Shown here piece after piece: positions 43,580 through 52,657 of a stretch of DNA of 64,000 bases; position 1 is the stretch's first letter; every line of letters starts with the position of its first letter. Both the position numbers and the translations under genes were made by a program. Location of the stretch: the NCBI RefSeq assembly GCF_002591975.1, contig NZ_NVQE01000003.1:186001-250000 (forward strand), read 5' to 3'. The notes beneath the pieces were generated by a model. The model saw nothing but the letters and a program-made list of their open reading frames with translations. It was not told the origin of the DNA and did no database searches. This DNA is from Mycobacterium neglectum (GTDB lineage: Bacteria > Actinomycetota > Actinomycetes > Mycobacteriales > Mycobacteriaceae).

Positions 43580-44865
43580 GTACTCACAGTAACCGCGCTG
43601 GTCTGGGGAAGCGGCCTGGTCGCGGTCTCCCTCAGCGTCAGGACCGTGCCGAGTGAGATGACCGCCGCGATGATCAGGTAGATCGCGGGCGCCGTGTTGC
43701 CGGTCTGCGAGGTGAGCCAGGTGACGACGTACGGCGTCGTGCCGCCGAAACCGGCGACACAGATGTTGTAGCCGATCGAGAAGCCGCTGTAGCGCACGGT
43801 CGTCGCGAACATCTCGACGCCGGCCGACACGGCGGTCGACACATAGATCGACTCGATGGCCGCCAGCACGCAGTGGGCCGTGATCGCCGCGGCCAGCGAC
43901 CCGGAGTTCAGCAGCAGGAACAACGGATAGGAAAGGACAACGAAGGCCACCGACCCGGCGATCAACATCGGCTTGCGCCCGATCCGATCCGACAGTGCGG
44001 CCAACGGGAGGATGAGCACCAGCGCCACGAATGTCGCCAGGGTCATGGAGGTGAACGCCTCGGTCCTGGAGAACTTCAGCGTCACGATCAAGTAGGACTG
44101 CAGGAATGTGAACACGACGTAGTAGCCGACGTTGAACACGATGAACAGGCCGATCACCTGCAAGATCGGCCGCCACGACGACGTAAGGGCCTCACGAAGC
44201 GGAGAGGAGGCCACCTGCTCGGTCCTGCTGAGTTCGGCGAACTGCGGGGTGTCGTCCAGGCGCAGTCGGATGTAGAGGCCGATCAAGCCCAGCGGCAGGG
44301 CCATCAGGAAGGGGATCCGCCAGCCGTAGACGTTCATCGCCTCGGCGGGCAGCAGCGCGGACAGCAGCGTCACCGTCACCGAACCGACCAGGAACCCGAC
44401 GACGCCCGACCACGCCATGAACGTGATGGTCAGCCCGCGGCGCTTCTCGGAGGCGAACTCGGCGAGGTAGACCGCCCCGCCGCCGTACTCGCCGCCGGCG
44501 GAGAAGCCCTGAATACAGCGCAGTCCGAACAGCAGGAGGGGGGCCGCAACGCCGATCGAGGCATAGGTCGGAAGCAGGCCGATGGCGACAGTTGCGCCGG
44601 ACATCAGCAGGATCACCACCGCGAGCACGCGCTGGCGTCCGATCCGGTCGCCCAGCGGGCCGAACACGAATCCGCCCAGCGGACGCATGAAGAAGGCAGC
44701 GGCGAAGATCGCGAACGTCTTGAGCAGCGCCGCCGTTTCGTCGCCCGCCGGGAAGAAGTTCGCGGCGATGAACGTCGCCAGGAATCCGTAGATGGCGAAG
44801 TCGAACCACTCGACGGCGTTGCCTATCGATGCACCGGTGACAGCCTTCCGCACATCACTTTGCAT
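43576..44865 (-). CDS. MFS transporter, metabolite:H+ symporter (MHS) family
   Basis: The 429-residue protein has twelve predicted membrane helices and MHS family motifs: [21 protein letters not shown] at the N-terminus, [15 protein letters not shown], and [18 protein letters not shown]. The family imports organic acids, such as shikimate, alpha-ketoglutarate or proline/betaine, with protons. The substrate cannot be chosen here. GGGGAGA lies upstream of the ATG. Confidence 0.92.
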   Translation of the reverse strand: MQSDVRKAVTGASIGNAVEWFDFAIYGFLATFIAANFFPAGDETAALLKTFAIFAAAFFMRPLGGFVFGPLGDRIGRQRVLAVVILLMSGATVAIGLLPTYASIGVAAPLLLFGLRCIQGFSAGGEYGGGAVYLAEFASEKRRGLTITFMAWSGVVGFLVGSVTVTLLSALLPAEAMNVYGWRIPFLMALPLGLIGLYIRLRLDDTPQFAELSRTEQVASSPLREALTSSWRPILQVIGLFIVFNVGYYVVFTFLQSYLIVTLKFSRTEAFTSMTLATFVALVLILPLAALSDRIGRKPMLIAGSVAFVVLSYPLFLLLNSGSLAAAITAHCVLAAIESIYVSTAVSAGVEMFATTVRYSGFSIGYNICVAGFGGTTPYVVTWLTSQTGNTAPAIYLIIAAVISLGTVLTLRETATRPLPQTSAVTVST

Positions 44866-44950
44866 GACAGATCTCCCCGAATCTAAGCGTCCCGCTGAGC
44901 ATTTCGCTTACAAACCCGCAGGTCATACCCGCAAAGATAGCGCGCTCCGC

Positions 44951-45364
44951 CTAGCGCTCCGCCCAGAACGGCCGCGTCACGAGCGCAACCAGCGCGAGCA
45001 CGGTCAGCGGCGCCACCAGCGGCAACCACGGAAGCTCCAAAGGCAGCGACACCACCGCCAGGCCCACTGCGGTAAACCCCACGGCGCCAATGACCGTCGG
45101 TGCGGTGATGACCGCCGTGTGCCGGAGCACCAGATAGCAGGCGGCGCAGAGCCCGGACAACGCGGCGAGCATGGCCGGTGACTCGTTGAGCACCAGCGCG
45201 CCGGCGGCCAGCAGGACCGCAAGCGCCGCGGCCGGTCGAAAGACGTTGCCCATCAACACTGCAAGCGTTGCCAGGCCCGCCGCAATCAGCGCCGCGTCAT
45301 CGGCCGCAACAGCGGATGCTGCGACCATGACCAGGCCGAAGGCGGTCGACAGTGCGCGGTTCAT
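44951..45364 (-). CDS. small hydrophobic protein at the end of the MoxR operon
   Basis: The 137-residue protein is nearly all membrane segments (about five), beginning LSTAFGLVMVAASAVAADDA and ending WLPLVAPLTVLALVALVTRPFW. Family unknown. The ATG overlaps the DUF58 gene stop (ATGA), so it belongs to the MoxR/DUF58/DUF4129 operon and may be part of the same envelope complex. Confidence 0.75.
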   Translation of the reverse strand: MNRALSTAFGLVMVAASAVAADDAALIAAGLATLAVLMGNVFRPAAALAVLLAAGALVLNESPAMLAALSGLCAACYLVLRHTAVITAPTVIGAVGFTAVGLAVVSLPLELPWLPLVAPLTVLALVALVTRPFWAER

Positions 45365-46626
45365 CGCCGCCTCCGCGCCGTGCGGCGATGATCCGGTACC
45401 AGCTGCATGGCCGTGTCGAGCGTGTCCGCCTCACGCCATGCCACGACGTCCACGCCGACGGTGCCCATGTCCCGGTACATGAATGACCGCTGCAGCGCCC
45501 ACATCCGGGTGACGACACGATCGCATTCGTCCTCGAACGGCGCACCTTCGAGGACGTCGACGGCTACGACGGTGTGCCCGCGCTTGCGCAGGTCGATCAG
45601 CGCCAACGCGAACTCGGTGTCGAGCATCGTGGAGAACGCGACGATGATCGCCCCCGGTGGAACAGCGGCGCGAGGGGCCAACGTGCCCGGTGTGGTCTCG
45701 AACCCGCCGTCCACGGCGAGCACCGCGTCGAGCACGCGATAGAACTGCCGCCGCCCGATATCGGCGCCGAGCCAGCGTGGCTGACGGTCCCCGAGCGCGA
45801 CGACGCCGGCCCGGTCACCGCTGCGCAGCGCGCTCTGCACGACCTGTACCGCGCCCCGTACGGTTCGGTCGGTGGCCTCGGTCGCGGGCCCGGCGGGCTG
45901 CGGATACTTGTCCACCAGCACCACCACATCGGCGGCGCGGTCGGTCAGTCGCTGCGTGACATGCAGGCTGCCCCGGCGTGCGCTCACCGGCCAGTTCACC
46001 GTGCGCAGTTGATCACCGGGTACGTAGCGGCGGACGTCTGCATACTCGACGCCGGGGCCGATATGCCGAGTCAGATGAGTGCCGAGGCGGTCGAGCAGCT
46101 CAGTCCGCGGAATCGACGTCGACTGCGGCGGTGCCATCGGGAACACGAATACGTCGGCGGCGTCGACGACGCCCGTACCCTCGAGCAACCCGCCCCGCGC
46201 GCCCACCGTGACCCGGCCCTGTATCGGGTACCGGCCCCACCGATCGGCGGCGACAACGACGGTGCTGCGCTGTCGGGATTCGATGTCTGTCTTCTCGATT
46301 CGCATCGCGGGTAGCACAGACACAGTGAGTTCGATTGCGTCGGAATCAGTCTCGGGTTCGGCAACCGCCGACACCTCCACCTGTGACTGTTCGGTCTCGA
46401 AACAGCGGTGCGTCCCGGGATCGGCACGCACGGTGACCGCGGGAACAGGACGCTGCCACCCGATCGAACACACGACGCCGAGCAACGGCGCCGCGAACGC
46501 CACGAGCTGCGGGAGCGAACCGATCACCGCCACGGCCAGCAGAATCGTCACACACGTGAGGATCATGAGTGTGAGTGGCGAAGGGCGCCAACGCAACTGC
46601 GCCTCAGTGCTGCGGGCCTCGATCAC
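45361..46626 (-). CDS. DUF58 domain protein (MoxR partner)
   Basis: The 421-residue protein has two membrane helices near residues 15-55 and then a DUF58 domain: the hallmark YADVRRYVPGDQLRTVNWPV followed by SARRGSLHVTQRL, and a von Willebrand A-like part (VVLVDKYPQP). DUF58 proteins almost always occur with MoxR ATPases, as here, seven bases downstream of moxR. They are believed to act as adaptors in chaperone-like complexes of the envelope. Confidence 0.9.
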   Translation of the reverse strand: MIEARSTEAQLRWRPSPLTLMILTCVTILLAVAVIGSLPQLVAFAAPLLGVVCSIGWQRPVPAVTVRADPGTHRCFETEQSQVEVSAVAEPETDSDAIELTVSVLPAMRIEKTDIESRQRSTVVVAADRWGRYPIQGRVTVGARGGLLEGTGVVDAADVFVFPMAPPQSTSIPRTELLDRLGTHLTRHIGPGVEYADVRRYVPGDQLRTVNWPVSARRGSLHVTQRLTDRAADVVVLVDKYPQPAGPATEATDRTVRGAVQVVQSALRSGDRAGVVALGDRQPRWLGADIGRRQFYRVLDAVLAVDGGFETTPGTLAPRAAVPPGAIIVAFSTMLDTEFALALIDLRKRGHTVVAVDVLEGAPFEDECDRVVTRMWALQRSFMYRDMGTVGVDVVAWREADTLDTAMQLVPDHRRTARRRR

Positions 46627-46632
46627 CGGGTG

Positions 46633-47595
46633 TCACCCATTGGTCCGCGGCACGGGAAGTCTTCGCAACAACTCCTCCACCACGTCGCTGCCGTGTACGC
46701 GACGCACCCACATCTCCGGACGCAGGCTGATCCGATGCGCCATCGACGGAACGGCAAGCGATTTGACGTCCTCGGGGATCACATAGTCGCGCCCGAGCAG
46801 CAGCGCACGCGCGCGGGCGAGCTGCACGAGGTCCAGCTCGGCCCGTGGACTGGCGCCGACGGCGACCTGCGGATGCTGGCGCGTCGCCGCGGCCAGTGAC
46901 ACCACGTAGCGGAGCACGTCGTCGTGGACGGTGACCTGTTCCACCGATTCGCGCATCGCGAGCAGCTCGTGGGCGTCGACGACCTGATGCACGGCCGGCT
47001 CGGCGGCACCGCGCTCGATGCGGCGGCGCAGCATCGACTCCTCCTCCTGCTCGGAGAGGTACCGCAGTTCGAGCCGGATCGTGAACCGGTCCAGTTGCGC
47101 CTCCGGCAGCGGGTAGGTGCCCTCGTACTCGATCGGGTTGTCGGTGGCCAGCACGATGAACGGTGCGGGCAGTTTGTGCGTGACACCGTCGATGCTGACC
47201 TGGCCCTCGGCCATCGCTTCGAGCAGCGCCGCCTGGGTTTTCGGCGGCGTACGGTTGATCTCATCTGCGAGCAGCAGGTTCGTGAAGATCGGTCCGGACC
47301 GGAACTCGAACCGGCCGGACTGCATGTCGTAGACCGTGGAACCCAACAGATCAGCGGGGAGCAGATCCGGGGTGAACTGGACCCGTTTGAACTCCAGGCC
47401 CAACACAGCGGCGATCGACCGCGCGATCAACGTCTTGCCGAGGCCGGGAAGGTCCTCGATGAGCACGTGCCCGCCGGCCAGCACGGTGGTGAGGATCAGT
47501 GTGAGCGCACCGCGCTTGCCGACCACCACCCGTCCGATTTCGTCGAGAGCTGTCTCGCAGTTCGCCGTGGTGGTCGCGCCCGAGTACTCCGTCAT
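46633..47595 (-). CDS. moxR: MoxR-family AAA+ ATPase
   Basis: The 320-residue AAA ATPase has Walker A DLPGLGKTLIARS, Walker B LLADEINRTPPKTQ, and the sensor segment VLATDNPIEYEGTYPLPEAQ. The start ATG at 47595 overlaps the preceding gene's stop; a frame to 47697 would extend into that gene. MoxR ATPases act as chaperones for protein or metal-cofactor assembly and partner with VWA/DUF58 proteins, as coded next. This could be moxR2-like as in Rv3692, but paralogue identity is uncertain. Confidence 0.92.
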   Translation of the reverse strand: MTEYSGATTTANCETALDEIGRVVVGKRGALTLILTTVLAGGHVLIEDLPGLGKTLIARSIAAVLGLEFKRVQFTPDLLPADLLGSTVYDMQSGRFEFRSGPIFTNLLLADEINRTPPKTQAALLEAMAEGQVSIDGVTHKLPAPFIVLATDNPIEYEGTYPLPEAQLDRFTIRLELRYLSEQEEESMLRRRIERGAAEPAVHQVVDAHELLAMRESVEQVTVHDDVLRYVVSLAAATRQHPQVAVGASPRAELDLVQLARARALLLGRDYVIPEDVKSLAVPSMAHRISLRPEMWVRRVHGSDVVEELLRRLPVPRTNG

Positions 47596-48077
47596 ACCCG
47601 CTCCAACCGTTGCAGAATTTCGTCGAGGGCCTCGCGGCCAGGGCCGGGACCCTCTATGCCGTCTCGCGCCACGTTCTCGGGATCGACCCACGGCCACAGA
47701 TCCGCACCGAAAAGCATCTTGCCCGTGGCGTTGTAGGCGGCGCGGTCCTTCGATCGCTTCTGACCGGTCGCCATCTCATACTGACGTGCCAGCGTGGGCC
47801 GCAGGTGTCTGTCCCAATCCCTGCGCGTGGCCTCCGACTGGCTGATCAACGTCTCAGTGCGAGAAAGCCAGCGGCGCAACGACTCTGCGGCATCGTCAGC
47901 ACGCTGCTCTTCGGCGTCGCCGACGGACTGCCGGATCAGGTACCAGCGCACCATGAGCAGCGCGCAGGCGAGCGCGGCGCCGGACATGATGAGAATCAGC
48001 CGCCGATCGGCCCCCGCGAGCGACAGGAGTTCGACACCGGCGACCAAGAGAAAACCCGCTGCGACAATCTTTGTCAT
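47592..48077 (-). CDS. conserved membrane protein of the MoxR operon
   Basis: The 161-residue protein has two N-terminal membrane helices (IVAAGFLLVAGVELLSLAG and LILIMSGAALACALLMVRWYL) and a C-terminal cytosolic helical part with RRWLSRTETLISQSEATRRDWD and LWPWVDPENVARDGIEGPG. I do not know its function. It overlaps both its neighbours by four bases, so expression is coupled to the MoxR and DUF4129 genes. Confidence 0.82.
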   Translation of the reverse strand: MTKIVAAGFLLVAGVELLSLAGADRRLILIMSGAALACALLMVRWYLIRQSVGDAEEQRADDAAESLRRWLSRTETLISQSEATRRDWDRHLRPTLARQYEMATGQKRSKDRAAYNATGKMLFGADLWPWVDPENVARDGIEGPGPGREALDEILQRLERV

Positions 48078-49036
48078 GCGCTGCTCCTCGCGGTGACGTC
48101 CGGGAGCTCGGCAAGCACTCGCTCCAGCACGCGCACAGCGGCGTCGCGGTGTTCTTCGGTCATCACATGCGGGGAGAATCTCGCCTCCTCGAACAACTCG
48201 ACGAGCTCGGTCGCGCTGTCAGCCCGTAGTGCGCGGTTGTCGACCGCTCGGGCCAACACCTCTGACGGGGTGTCGCAGTCTTGCGGAACTGCGCCCGGTA
48301 CCCGGGTCAACTCCCGTTCCATCGCCGCATAGCAGGCGATGATCGCCTCGCGCGGTTCCCGCGTGCGGTCGCCGATCTCGGCGAGCCCGACTTCCGCCGC
48401 GCGGACCAGGGACTCCCCCGCGGTCGGGGCCGCAGCAACGGGACCACCTTCGTCGAGGTGGTACTGGCCTGCACCTGCGCGCTGCCGCCGTGAGGCGACC
48501 GCCGTTCCGACGATGACCAGGACCATCAGGATCAACATCGGTGGGACCAGGTAGCCGATCACGTTGGTTTCCGAGTCCGGCTCTTCGCCGGCGGGCTCCG
48601 GGCGCGCGGTGTCCGGTGGTTCCGTAGTGGTCTCCGGAGCCGACGGCGCGTCGGAGAGGGGCTGTTCGGACGGACCCCCGAGTTGCATCAGCAACAGCAC
48701 GAGCAGCAGCCATCCGATGGCCAGGGCGAGCACGACGAATGAGAAGCGCCAGCTCGGCCGGCCCTTCAAGCCCGGACTCCTCGGCAGTTCTCCGGTCGAT
48801 GCGGGCCGCGGGGTGCGGTCACGCAGCCGGGCGATGATCGCGACGCCGATGATCGCCACCGCTGCGCACACCATCACGATGACCACGATCAACGCCGCCG
48901 GGTTGCTCGGCGGCCGCTCACGCTCGGCGATCGGGTCGCCGCCGCCGGGGATGTAGCCGCGTAGCGCCACGGCGGCAACCGTCATGAGCGTGATCACCGC
49001 GATCACGCGCTTTGTCGACCTGTCGATACCGGCCAT
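48074..49036 (-). CDS. DUF4129 membrane protein (MoxR operon first gene)
   Basis: The 320-residue protein has three or so membrane helices in its first 200 residues and a C-terminal DUF4129 domain: REPREAIIACYAAMERELTR and DTPSEVLARAVDNRALRADSATELVELFEEARFS (cited in part). DUF4129 proteins accompany MoxR/DUF58 and transglutaminase-like genes. ATG at 49036 has GAGG nine bases upstream; an ATG five codons earlier (49051) is also possible. It heads the five-gene operon. Confidence 0.88.
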   Translation of the reverse strand: MAGIDRSTKRVIAVITLMTVAAVALRGYIPGGGDPIAERERPPSNPAALIVVIVMVCAAVAIIGVAIIARLRDRTPRPASTGELPRSPGLKGRPSWRFSFVVLALAIGWLLLVLLLMQLGGPSEQPLSDAPSAPETTTEPPDTARPEPAGEEPDSETNVIGYLVPPMLILMVLVIVGTAVASRRQRAGAGQYHLDEGGPVAAAPTAGESLVRAAEVGLAEIGDRTREPREAIIACYAAMERELTRVPGAVPQDCDTPSEVLARAVDNRALRADSATELVELFEEARFSPHVMTEEHRDAAVRVLERVLAELPDVTARSSA

Positions 49037-49092
49037 GGCCCTAAACCTCATCCTGGCACGCAGCCGCTGCCGAACCGCTCAGATCGGATGGA

Positions 49093-49098
49093 TAGGTT
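49093..49098 (+). promoter_or_regulatory. -10 box of O-methyltransferase gene
   Basis: TAGGTT ends seven bases before the GTG at 49106, favouring that start over the ATG at 49088. Confidence 0.45.
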
Positions 49099-49105
49099 CG
49101 AGGGC

Positions 49106-49765
49106 GTGACCACCACACTTGAAGACCCACAAGTCGCTGCCGCTCTCGATCGCATGTTCGCCGAGTCCGCCGAGCAGTTCGCATCGATGCGCTCGGGTGG
49201 GACGGACTTCTCCCGTCTGGAGGCGGCCACCGCCCAGGAACGGGCGGATGCGTTCAGTGACTATTACTTGCCGGTGACCCAGGATGCCGGCCGTCTGCTC
49301 TATGCGTTGGTGCGCGCGGTCCGTCCGGCCACGATTGTCGAGTTCGGCATGTCGCTCGGAATCTCGGCTATCCACCTCGCCTCGGCGGTGCGTGACAACG
49401 GCGAGGGCCGCGTCGTCACCACCGAGCTCAGCGCCGCGAAGGTGACCGCGGCGAGCAAGACGTTCACCGAGGTCGGTCTCGACGACCTCATCACCGTGCT
49501 GGAAGGTGACGCGCTGGCCACTCTCGAAAAGCTCGACGGGCCGGTGGATTTCGTCCTGCTCGACGGCTGGAAAGAGCTCTATGTTCCGGTGCTGGAGCTA
49601 CTAGAGCCACGCCTGTCCCCTGGCACACTCGTCGTCGCCGACAACACCTCGATGGCCGAGCTGGCACCGTATCTCGACTACGTGCGAACCCCGGCCAATG
49701 GCTACGTCAGCGTCAGCTTCCCGGCGCGGGATTCCGACAGCATGGAGATCAGCTGCCGCGCCTAG
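49106..49765 (+). CDS. O-methyltransferase (class I, CCoAOMT-like)
   Basis: The 219-residue enzyme has the catechol/caffeoyl-CoA O-methyltransferase pattern: TIVEFGMSLGISAIHLASAV for SAM binding, VTTELSAAKV, VDFVLLDGWKELYVPVLELL, and VVADNTS with the metal ligand aspartate-asparagine pair. Similar to Rv0187 of M. tuberculosis. The substrate is unknown. GTG at 49106 is preferred because of the -10 box seven bases upstream; ATG at 49088 would add six residues. It overlaps the next convergent gene by 17 bases. Confidence 0.9.
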   Translation: MTTTLEDPQVAAALDRMFAESAEQFASMRSGGTDFSRLEAATAQERADAFSDYYLPVTQDAGRLLYALVRAVRPATIVEFGMSLGISAIHLASAVRDNGEGRVVTTELSAAKVTAASKTFTEVGLDDLITVLEGDALATLEKLDGPVDFVLLDGWKELYVPVLELLEPRLSPGTLVVADNTSMAELAPYLDYVRTPANGYVSVSFPARDSDSMEISCRA

Positions 49766-50579
49766 CGGCCTTTGCTTCCTTCACGACGGCGGCGGCGTCA
49801 CGGCTGGCCTGCTTGGCTTGTTCGTAGGCGTCTTCGGCTGCGGTGAGCGCACTTTCGGCGTCGGTCAACCGCCTGCGTGCGTCGTCGCGGCGCAGTCGGG
49901 CCGTGGCGAGATCGGACTGTAACTCCTTGAGCGCGCCGTCGGCGTCGGCCTTGGCGCGTTCTGCGGCGGCCAGTGCGGCGCGCGCCTGTTGCCGCCTGCG
50001 ACGTTCGTCGGACTCCTGGTCGTCGCGGGGCTTCGGGAGCTCTTGAGCCTGCGTCTTGGCTTTGGGCTTGGTCTTGCGGCCAGCGGTGGGCTTGAAAATG
50101 ATTGCGGTGTCCCCGAACTCGCCGAAGCCAGACCATTGTTCGGCTTTGGTGAGGCGGCCGAGGCGCGCAGCGACCTCCGGGTCGGCGATCGCCGCCTGCA
50201 GGGTCGTGGTGACGTCGTCGCGCAGCGCGGCCGTCGGGCTGAGCTCTGACTCTTCGAATGCGGTTCGCACCAGTTCTTCGATGAGGCGGCGCTGCTCGGC
50301 GGTCAGCTCGCGGATGCGGCCGCCGTCCATCCCTGCGTGGGCCGCGCGCAGGCGCTCGCCCAGATTAGTGAGGCGTTCGGAGACCGACTCGTCGTTGAGC
50401 ACCAGCACGTTCACGGCGTGGGCCGCGTTGGTCGGCTTGCGCGCCGCCGCGATCTGGCTGGCGGCTTCGGCATCGCCACGCTTCTTGGCCTCCGCGGCGA
50501 GCTTGTTGCGCAGCGGCGTGAAGTCTCCGAGCTTCGCGGCATACAAAGCGTCCAGGTCTGCGAGATCACCGTCGGCCAT
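49749..50579 (-). CDS. coiled-coil protein with conserved N-terminal domain
   Basis: The 276-residue protein starts with a helical domain (LYAAKLGDFTPLRNKLAAEA, LRAAHAGMDGGRIRELTAEQ) of about 150 residues, a basic linker (KPTAGRKTKPKAKTQ) and then about 100 residues of strong coiled coil rich in alanine, glutamate and arginine. I recognise similar hypothetical actinobacterial proteins but no function. GGAGGG lies before the ATG. It is divergent from kup with overlapping promoters. Confidence 0.8.
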   Translation of the reverse strand: MADGDLADLDALYAAKLGDFTPLRNKLAAEAKKRGDAEAASQIAAARKPTNAAHAVNVLVLNDESVSERLTNLGERLRAAHAGMDGGRIRELTAEQRRLIEELVRTAFEESELSPTAALRDDVTTTLQAAIADPEVAARLGRLTKAEQWSGFGEFGDTAIIFKPTAGRKTKPKAKTQAQELPKPRDDQESDERRRRQQARAALAAAERAKADADGALKELQSDLATARLRRDDARRRLTDAESALTAAEDAYEQAKQASRDAAAVVKEAKAARRGS

Positions 50580-50589
50580 ATCGCCCTCC

Positions 50590-50599
50590 ACCGTATTCT
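50590..50599. promoter_or_regulatory. overlapping divergent -10 boxes (coiled-coil gene and kup)
   Basis: TATTCT (50594-50599, plus) ends seven bases before the kup GTG, and TACGGT (50595-50590, minus) ends ten bases before the ATG of the coiled-coil gene. The two boxes share positions 50594-50595, so the two promoters cannot be occupied together. Confidence 0.5.
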
Positions 50600-50606
50600 C
50601 CCGAGT

Positions 50607-52517
50607 GTGGACCGAACAGTCGGCACCCAGGCGTTGCGGTTGGGCGTGATCATCGCCGCACTGGGTGTGGTTTTCGGTGACATCGGCACCAGCCCGATCT
50701 ACACACTCCAGACGGTGTTCAACCCCGGCGATCCGCATCCGGTGCCGGTGGCCCACCACAACGTATACGGCGTGGTCTCGCTGATCTTCTGGTCGGTGAT
50801 GATCATCGTCACGCTCACCTACGTCACGTTGGTGATGCGCGCCGACAACAACGGCGAGGGCGGGATCATGGCGCTGATCACGCTGCTGCGGCGCTGGAAT
50901 GGCAAACGGGGACGACGCACCTCGGCGGTCCTTGCGGCGGCGGGTCTGTTCGGTGCCGCCCTGTTCTTCGGCGACAGCATGATCACGCCTGCCATCTCGG
51001 TGCTGTCGGCCGTCGAGGGCATCGCCGTGATCGACCCGGGCTTCCGGGATTTCGTCGTGCCGATCACCGCGGTGATCATTGTGGGGCTGTTCGCTGTACA
51101 GAGTCGCGGCACTGCAACGGTGGGTCGCTTCTTCGGCCCGGTGATGATTCTCTGGTTCACGGCGATCGGCGCATGCGGGATTCACGGCATCGTCGACAAC
51201 CCCGAAATCCTCAGGGCGCTGTCGCCGATGTACGCGCTGGACTTCATGGCCGGCCACTTCCACATCGCGTTCTTCGCGCTCGCCGCGATAGTCCTCTCGG
51301 TGACCGGCGCCGAGGCGCTGTACGCCGACATGGGACATTTCGGCAGGCGCGCGATCACGTACGGCTGGCTCGGCCTGGTTTTGCCGGCCTGCACGCTGAA
51401 CTACTTCGGCCAAGGCGCCCTGGTGCTGGCCGACGAGTCGACGGTGTCCGCACCGTTCTTCCTGCTCACGCCGGAGTGGGCGCGAATTCCCATGGTGCTA
51501 TTGGCGACAGCGGCGACGGTGATCGCATCGCAGGCAGTGATCACGGGAGCTTTCTCCGTGGCGTCGCAGGCCGCGCGACTCGGTTACCTCCCGAGGCTGC
51601 GTATCGAGCACACGTCGGCGTCGACCATCGGCCAGATCTACGTGCCGTGGATCAACGCCGTCCTCCTGGTCGCGGTACTGATCCTGGTGTTCGCGTTCCG
51701 GAGTTCGGCAGCCCTGGCATACGCGTTCGGTATGGCGGTCACCGGAACCATCACGATCACCACCACGCTTTTTCTCTACTACGCCAGGACTCGATGGGGT
51801 TGGCCGCTGTGGGGTGTGCTGATCGGTGGCGGCCTGCTGCTCATGGTGGACCTGATGTTCTTCGCGGCCAACCTCACCAAACTGGTGCACGGTGCCTGGC
51901 TCCCACTGACCATCGCCGTCGTCACCTTCACCGTGATGACCACCTGGCAGAAGGGCCGCCGAATCATCACCCGCGCAAGGGAAAAGGCTGAGGGTCCACT
52001 TGGCGACTTCGTCGGTGAGCTCGTTCAGCGCGACCCGCCGCTGGTCCGCATTCCCGGCACGGCGATCTACCTGAACCGCGGCCGAGAAACCGCACCGCTC
52101 GCCATGCGCGCCATCGTGGAGCACAACCATGTGCTGGCCGAGCACGTGATCATCTTGACGGTCGAGACCGAGAACGTCCCGCGGCTGCCCGACTCCGAGC
52201 GAATGACCCACGACGACCTCGGCTATGCAAGCGACGGAATCATCCATGTGGCAGCACGTTTCGGCTACATGGAACGGCCCAATATTCCGCGTGCGCTTGC
52301 GCTGCTGAGTGCCGAGGAGACCGAGGGCCCGATCGATCTGGCGAACGCGTCCTATTTCCTGTCGAAGCTCGACCTGTGCCTTGGCGATGCGCACACGATG
52401 GCGCCCTGGCGTAAGCGACTATTCATCGCCACCTCGCACATCACGGCCGATGCCGCGGGGCATTTCGGGCTACCCCTGGGCCGGACGGTCGTCGTGGGCT
52501 CCCGCATCGAGGTCTGA
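50607..52517 (+). CDS. kup: KUP-family potassium uptake protein
   Basis: The 636-residue protein has about twelve membrane helices and KUP motifs: VVFGDIGTSPIYTLQTVF, FFGDSMITPAISVLSAVEG, and FFLLTPEWARIPMVLLATAATVIASQAVITG in parts, then a soluble C-terminal domain. Kup proteins bring in potassium with protons, mainly at acidic pH or low potassium. GTG at 50607 starts directly before the conserved LGVIIAALGVVFGDIG part, and a -10 box suggests a leaderless transcript. Confidence 0.95.
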   Translation: MDRTVGTQALRLGVIIAALGVVFGDIGTSPIYTLQTVFNPGDPHPVPVAHHNVYGVVSLIFWSVMIIVTLTYVTLVMRADNNGEGGIMALITLLRRWNGKRGRRTSAVLAAAGLFGAALFFGDSMITPAISVLSAVEGIAVIDPGFRDFVVPITAVIIVGLFAVQSRGTATVGRFFGPVMILWFTAIGACGIHGIVDNPEILRALSPMYALDFMAGHFHIAFFALAAIVLSVTGAEALYADMGHFGRRAITYGWLGLVLPACTLNYFGQGALVLADESTVSAPFFLLTPEWARIPMVLLATAATVIASQAVITGAFSVASQAARLGYLPRLRIEHTSASTIGQIYVPWINAVLLVAVLILVFAFRSSAALAYAFGMAVTGTITITTTLFLYYARTRWGWPLWGVLIGGGLLLMVDLMFFAANLTKLVHGAWLPLTIAVVTFTVMTTWQKGRRIITRAREKAEGPLGDFVGELVQRDPPLVRIPGTAIYLNRGRETAPLAMRAIVEHNHVLAEHVIILTVETENVPRLPDSERMTHDDLGYASDGIIHVAARFGYMERPNIPRALALLSAEETEGPIDLANASYFLSKLDLCLGDAHTMAPWRKRLFIATSHITADAAGHFGLPLGRTVVVGSRIEV

Positions 52518-52578
52518 CACTTACCCCGACTTGATACGCCCGCTCGGCGTGATGCGCCGACTGGACCCTCAAACGGAG

Positions 52579-52605
52579 TTATCCCCAATCGGGGTTTTAT
52601 CCACA
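52579..52605 (+). promoter_or_regulatory. DnaA-box-like pair
   Basis: TTATCCACA (52597-52605) equals the canonical bacterial DnaA box and TTATCCCCA (52579-52587) differs by one base. They are 18 bases apart, start to start, in the 140-base intergenic region before the DUF222/HNH gene. The region is too small and isolated to be an origin. Confidence 0.4.
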
Positions 52606-52644
52606 GGTCGGGTCTGAGCGGGTGTTCCTTGTCGTTGCTGTCAG

Positions 52645-52650
52645 TAGCGT
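52645..52650 (+). promoter_or_regulatory. -10 box of leaderless DUF222/HNH gene
   Basis: TAGCGT ends seven bases before the ATG at 52658; no ribosome binding site is seen. Confidence 0.5.
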
Positions 52651-52657
52651 TTAAAGC

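Noticed and set aside
44942..44963. 10-base direct repeat GCGCTCCGCC
   Set aside because: Short, at the end of a coding region and probably chance in high-GC sequence.
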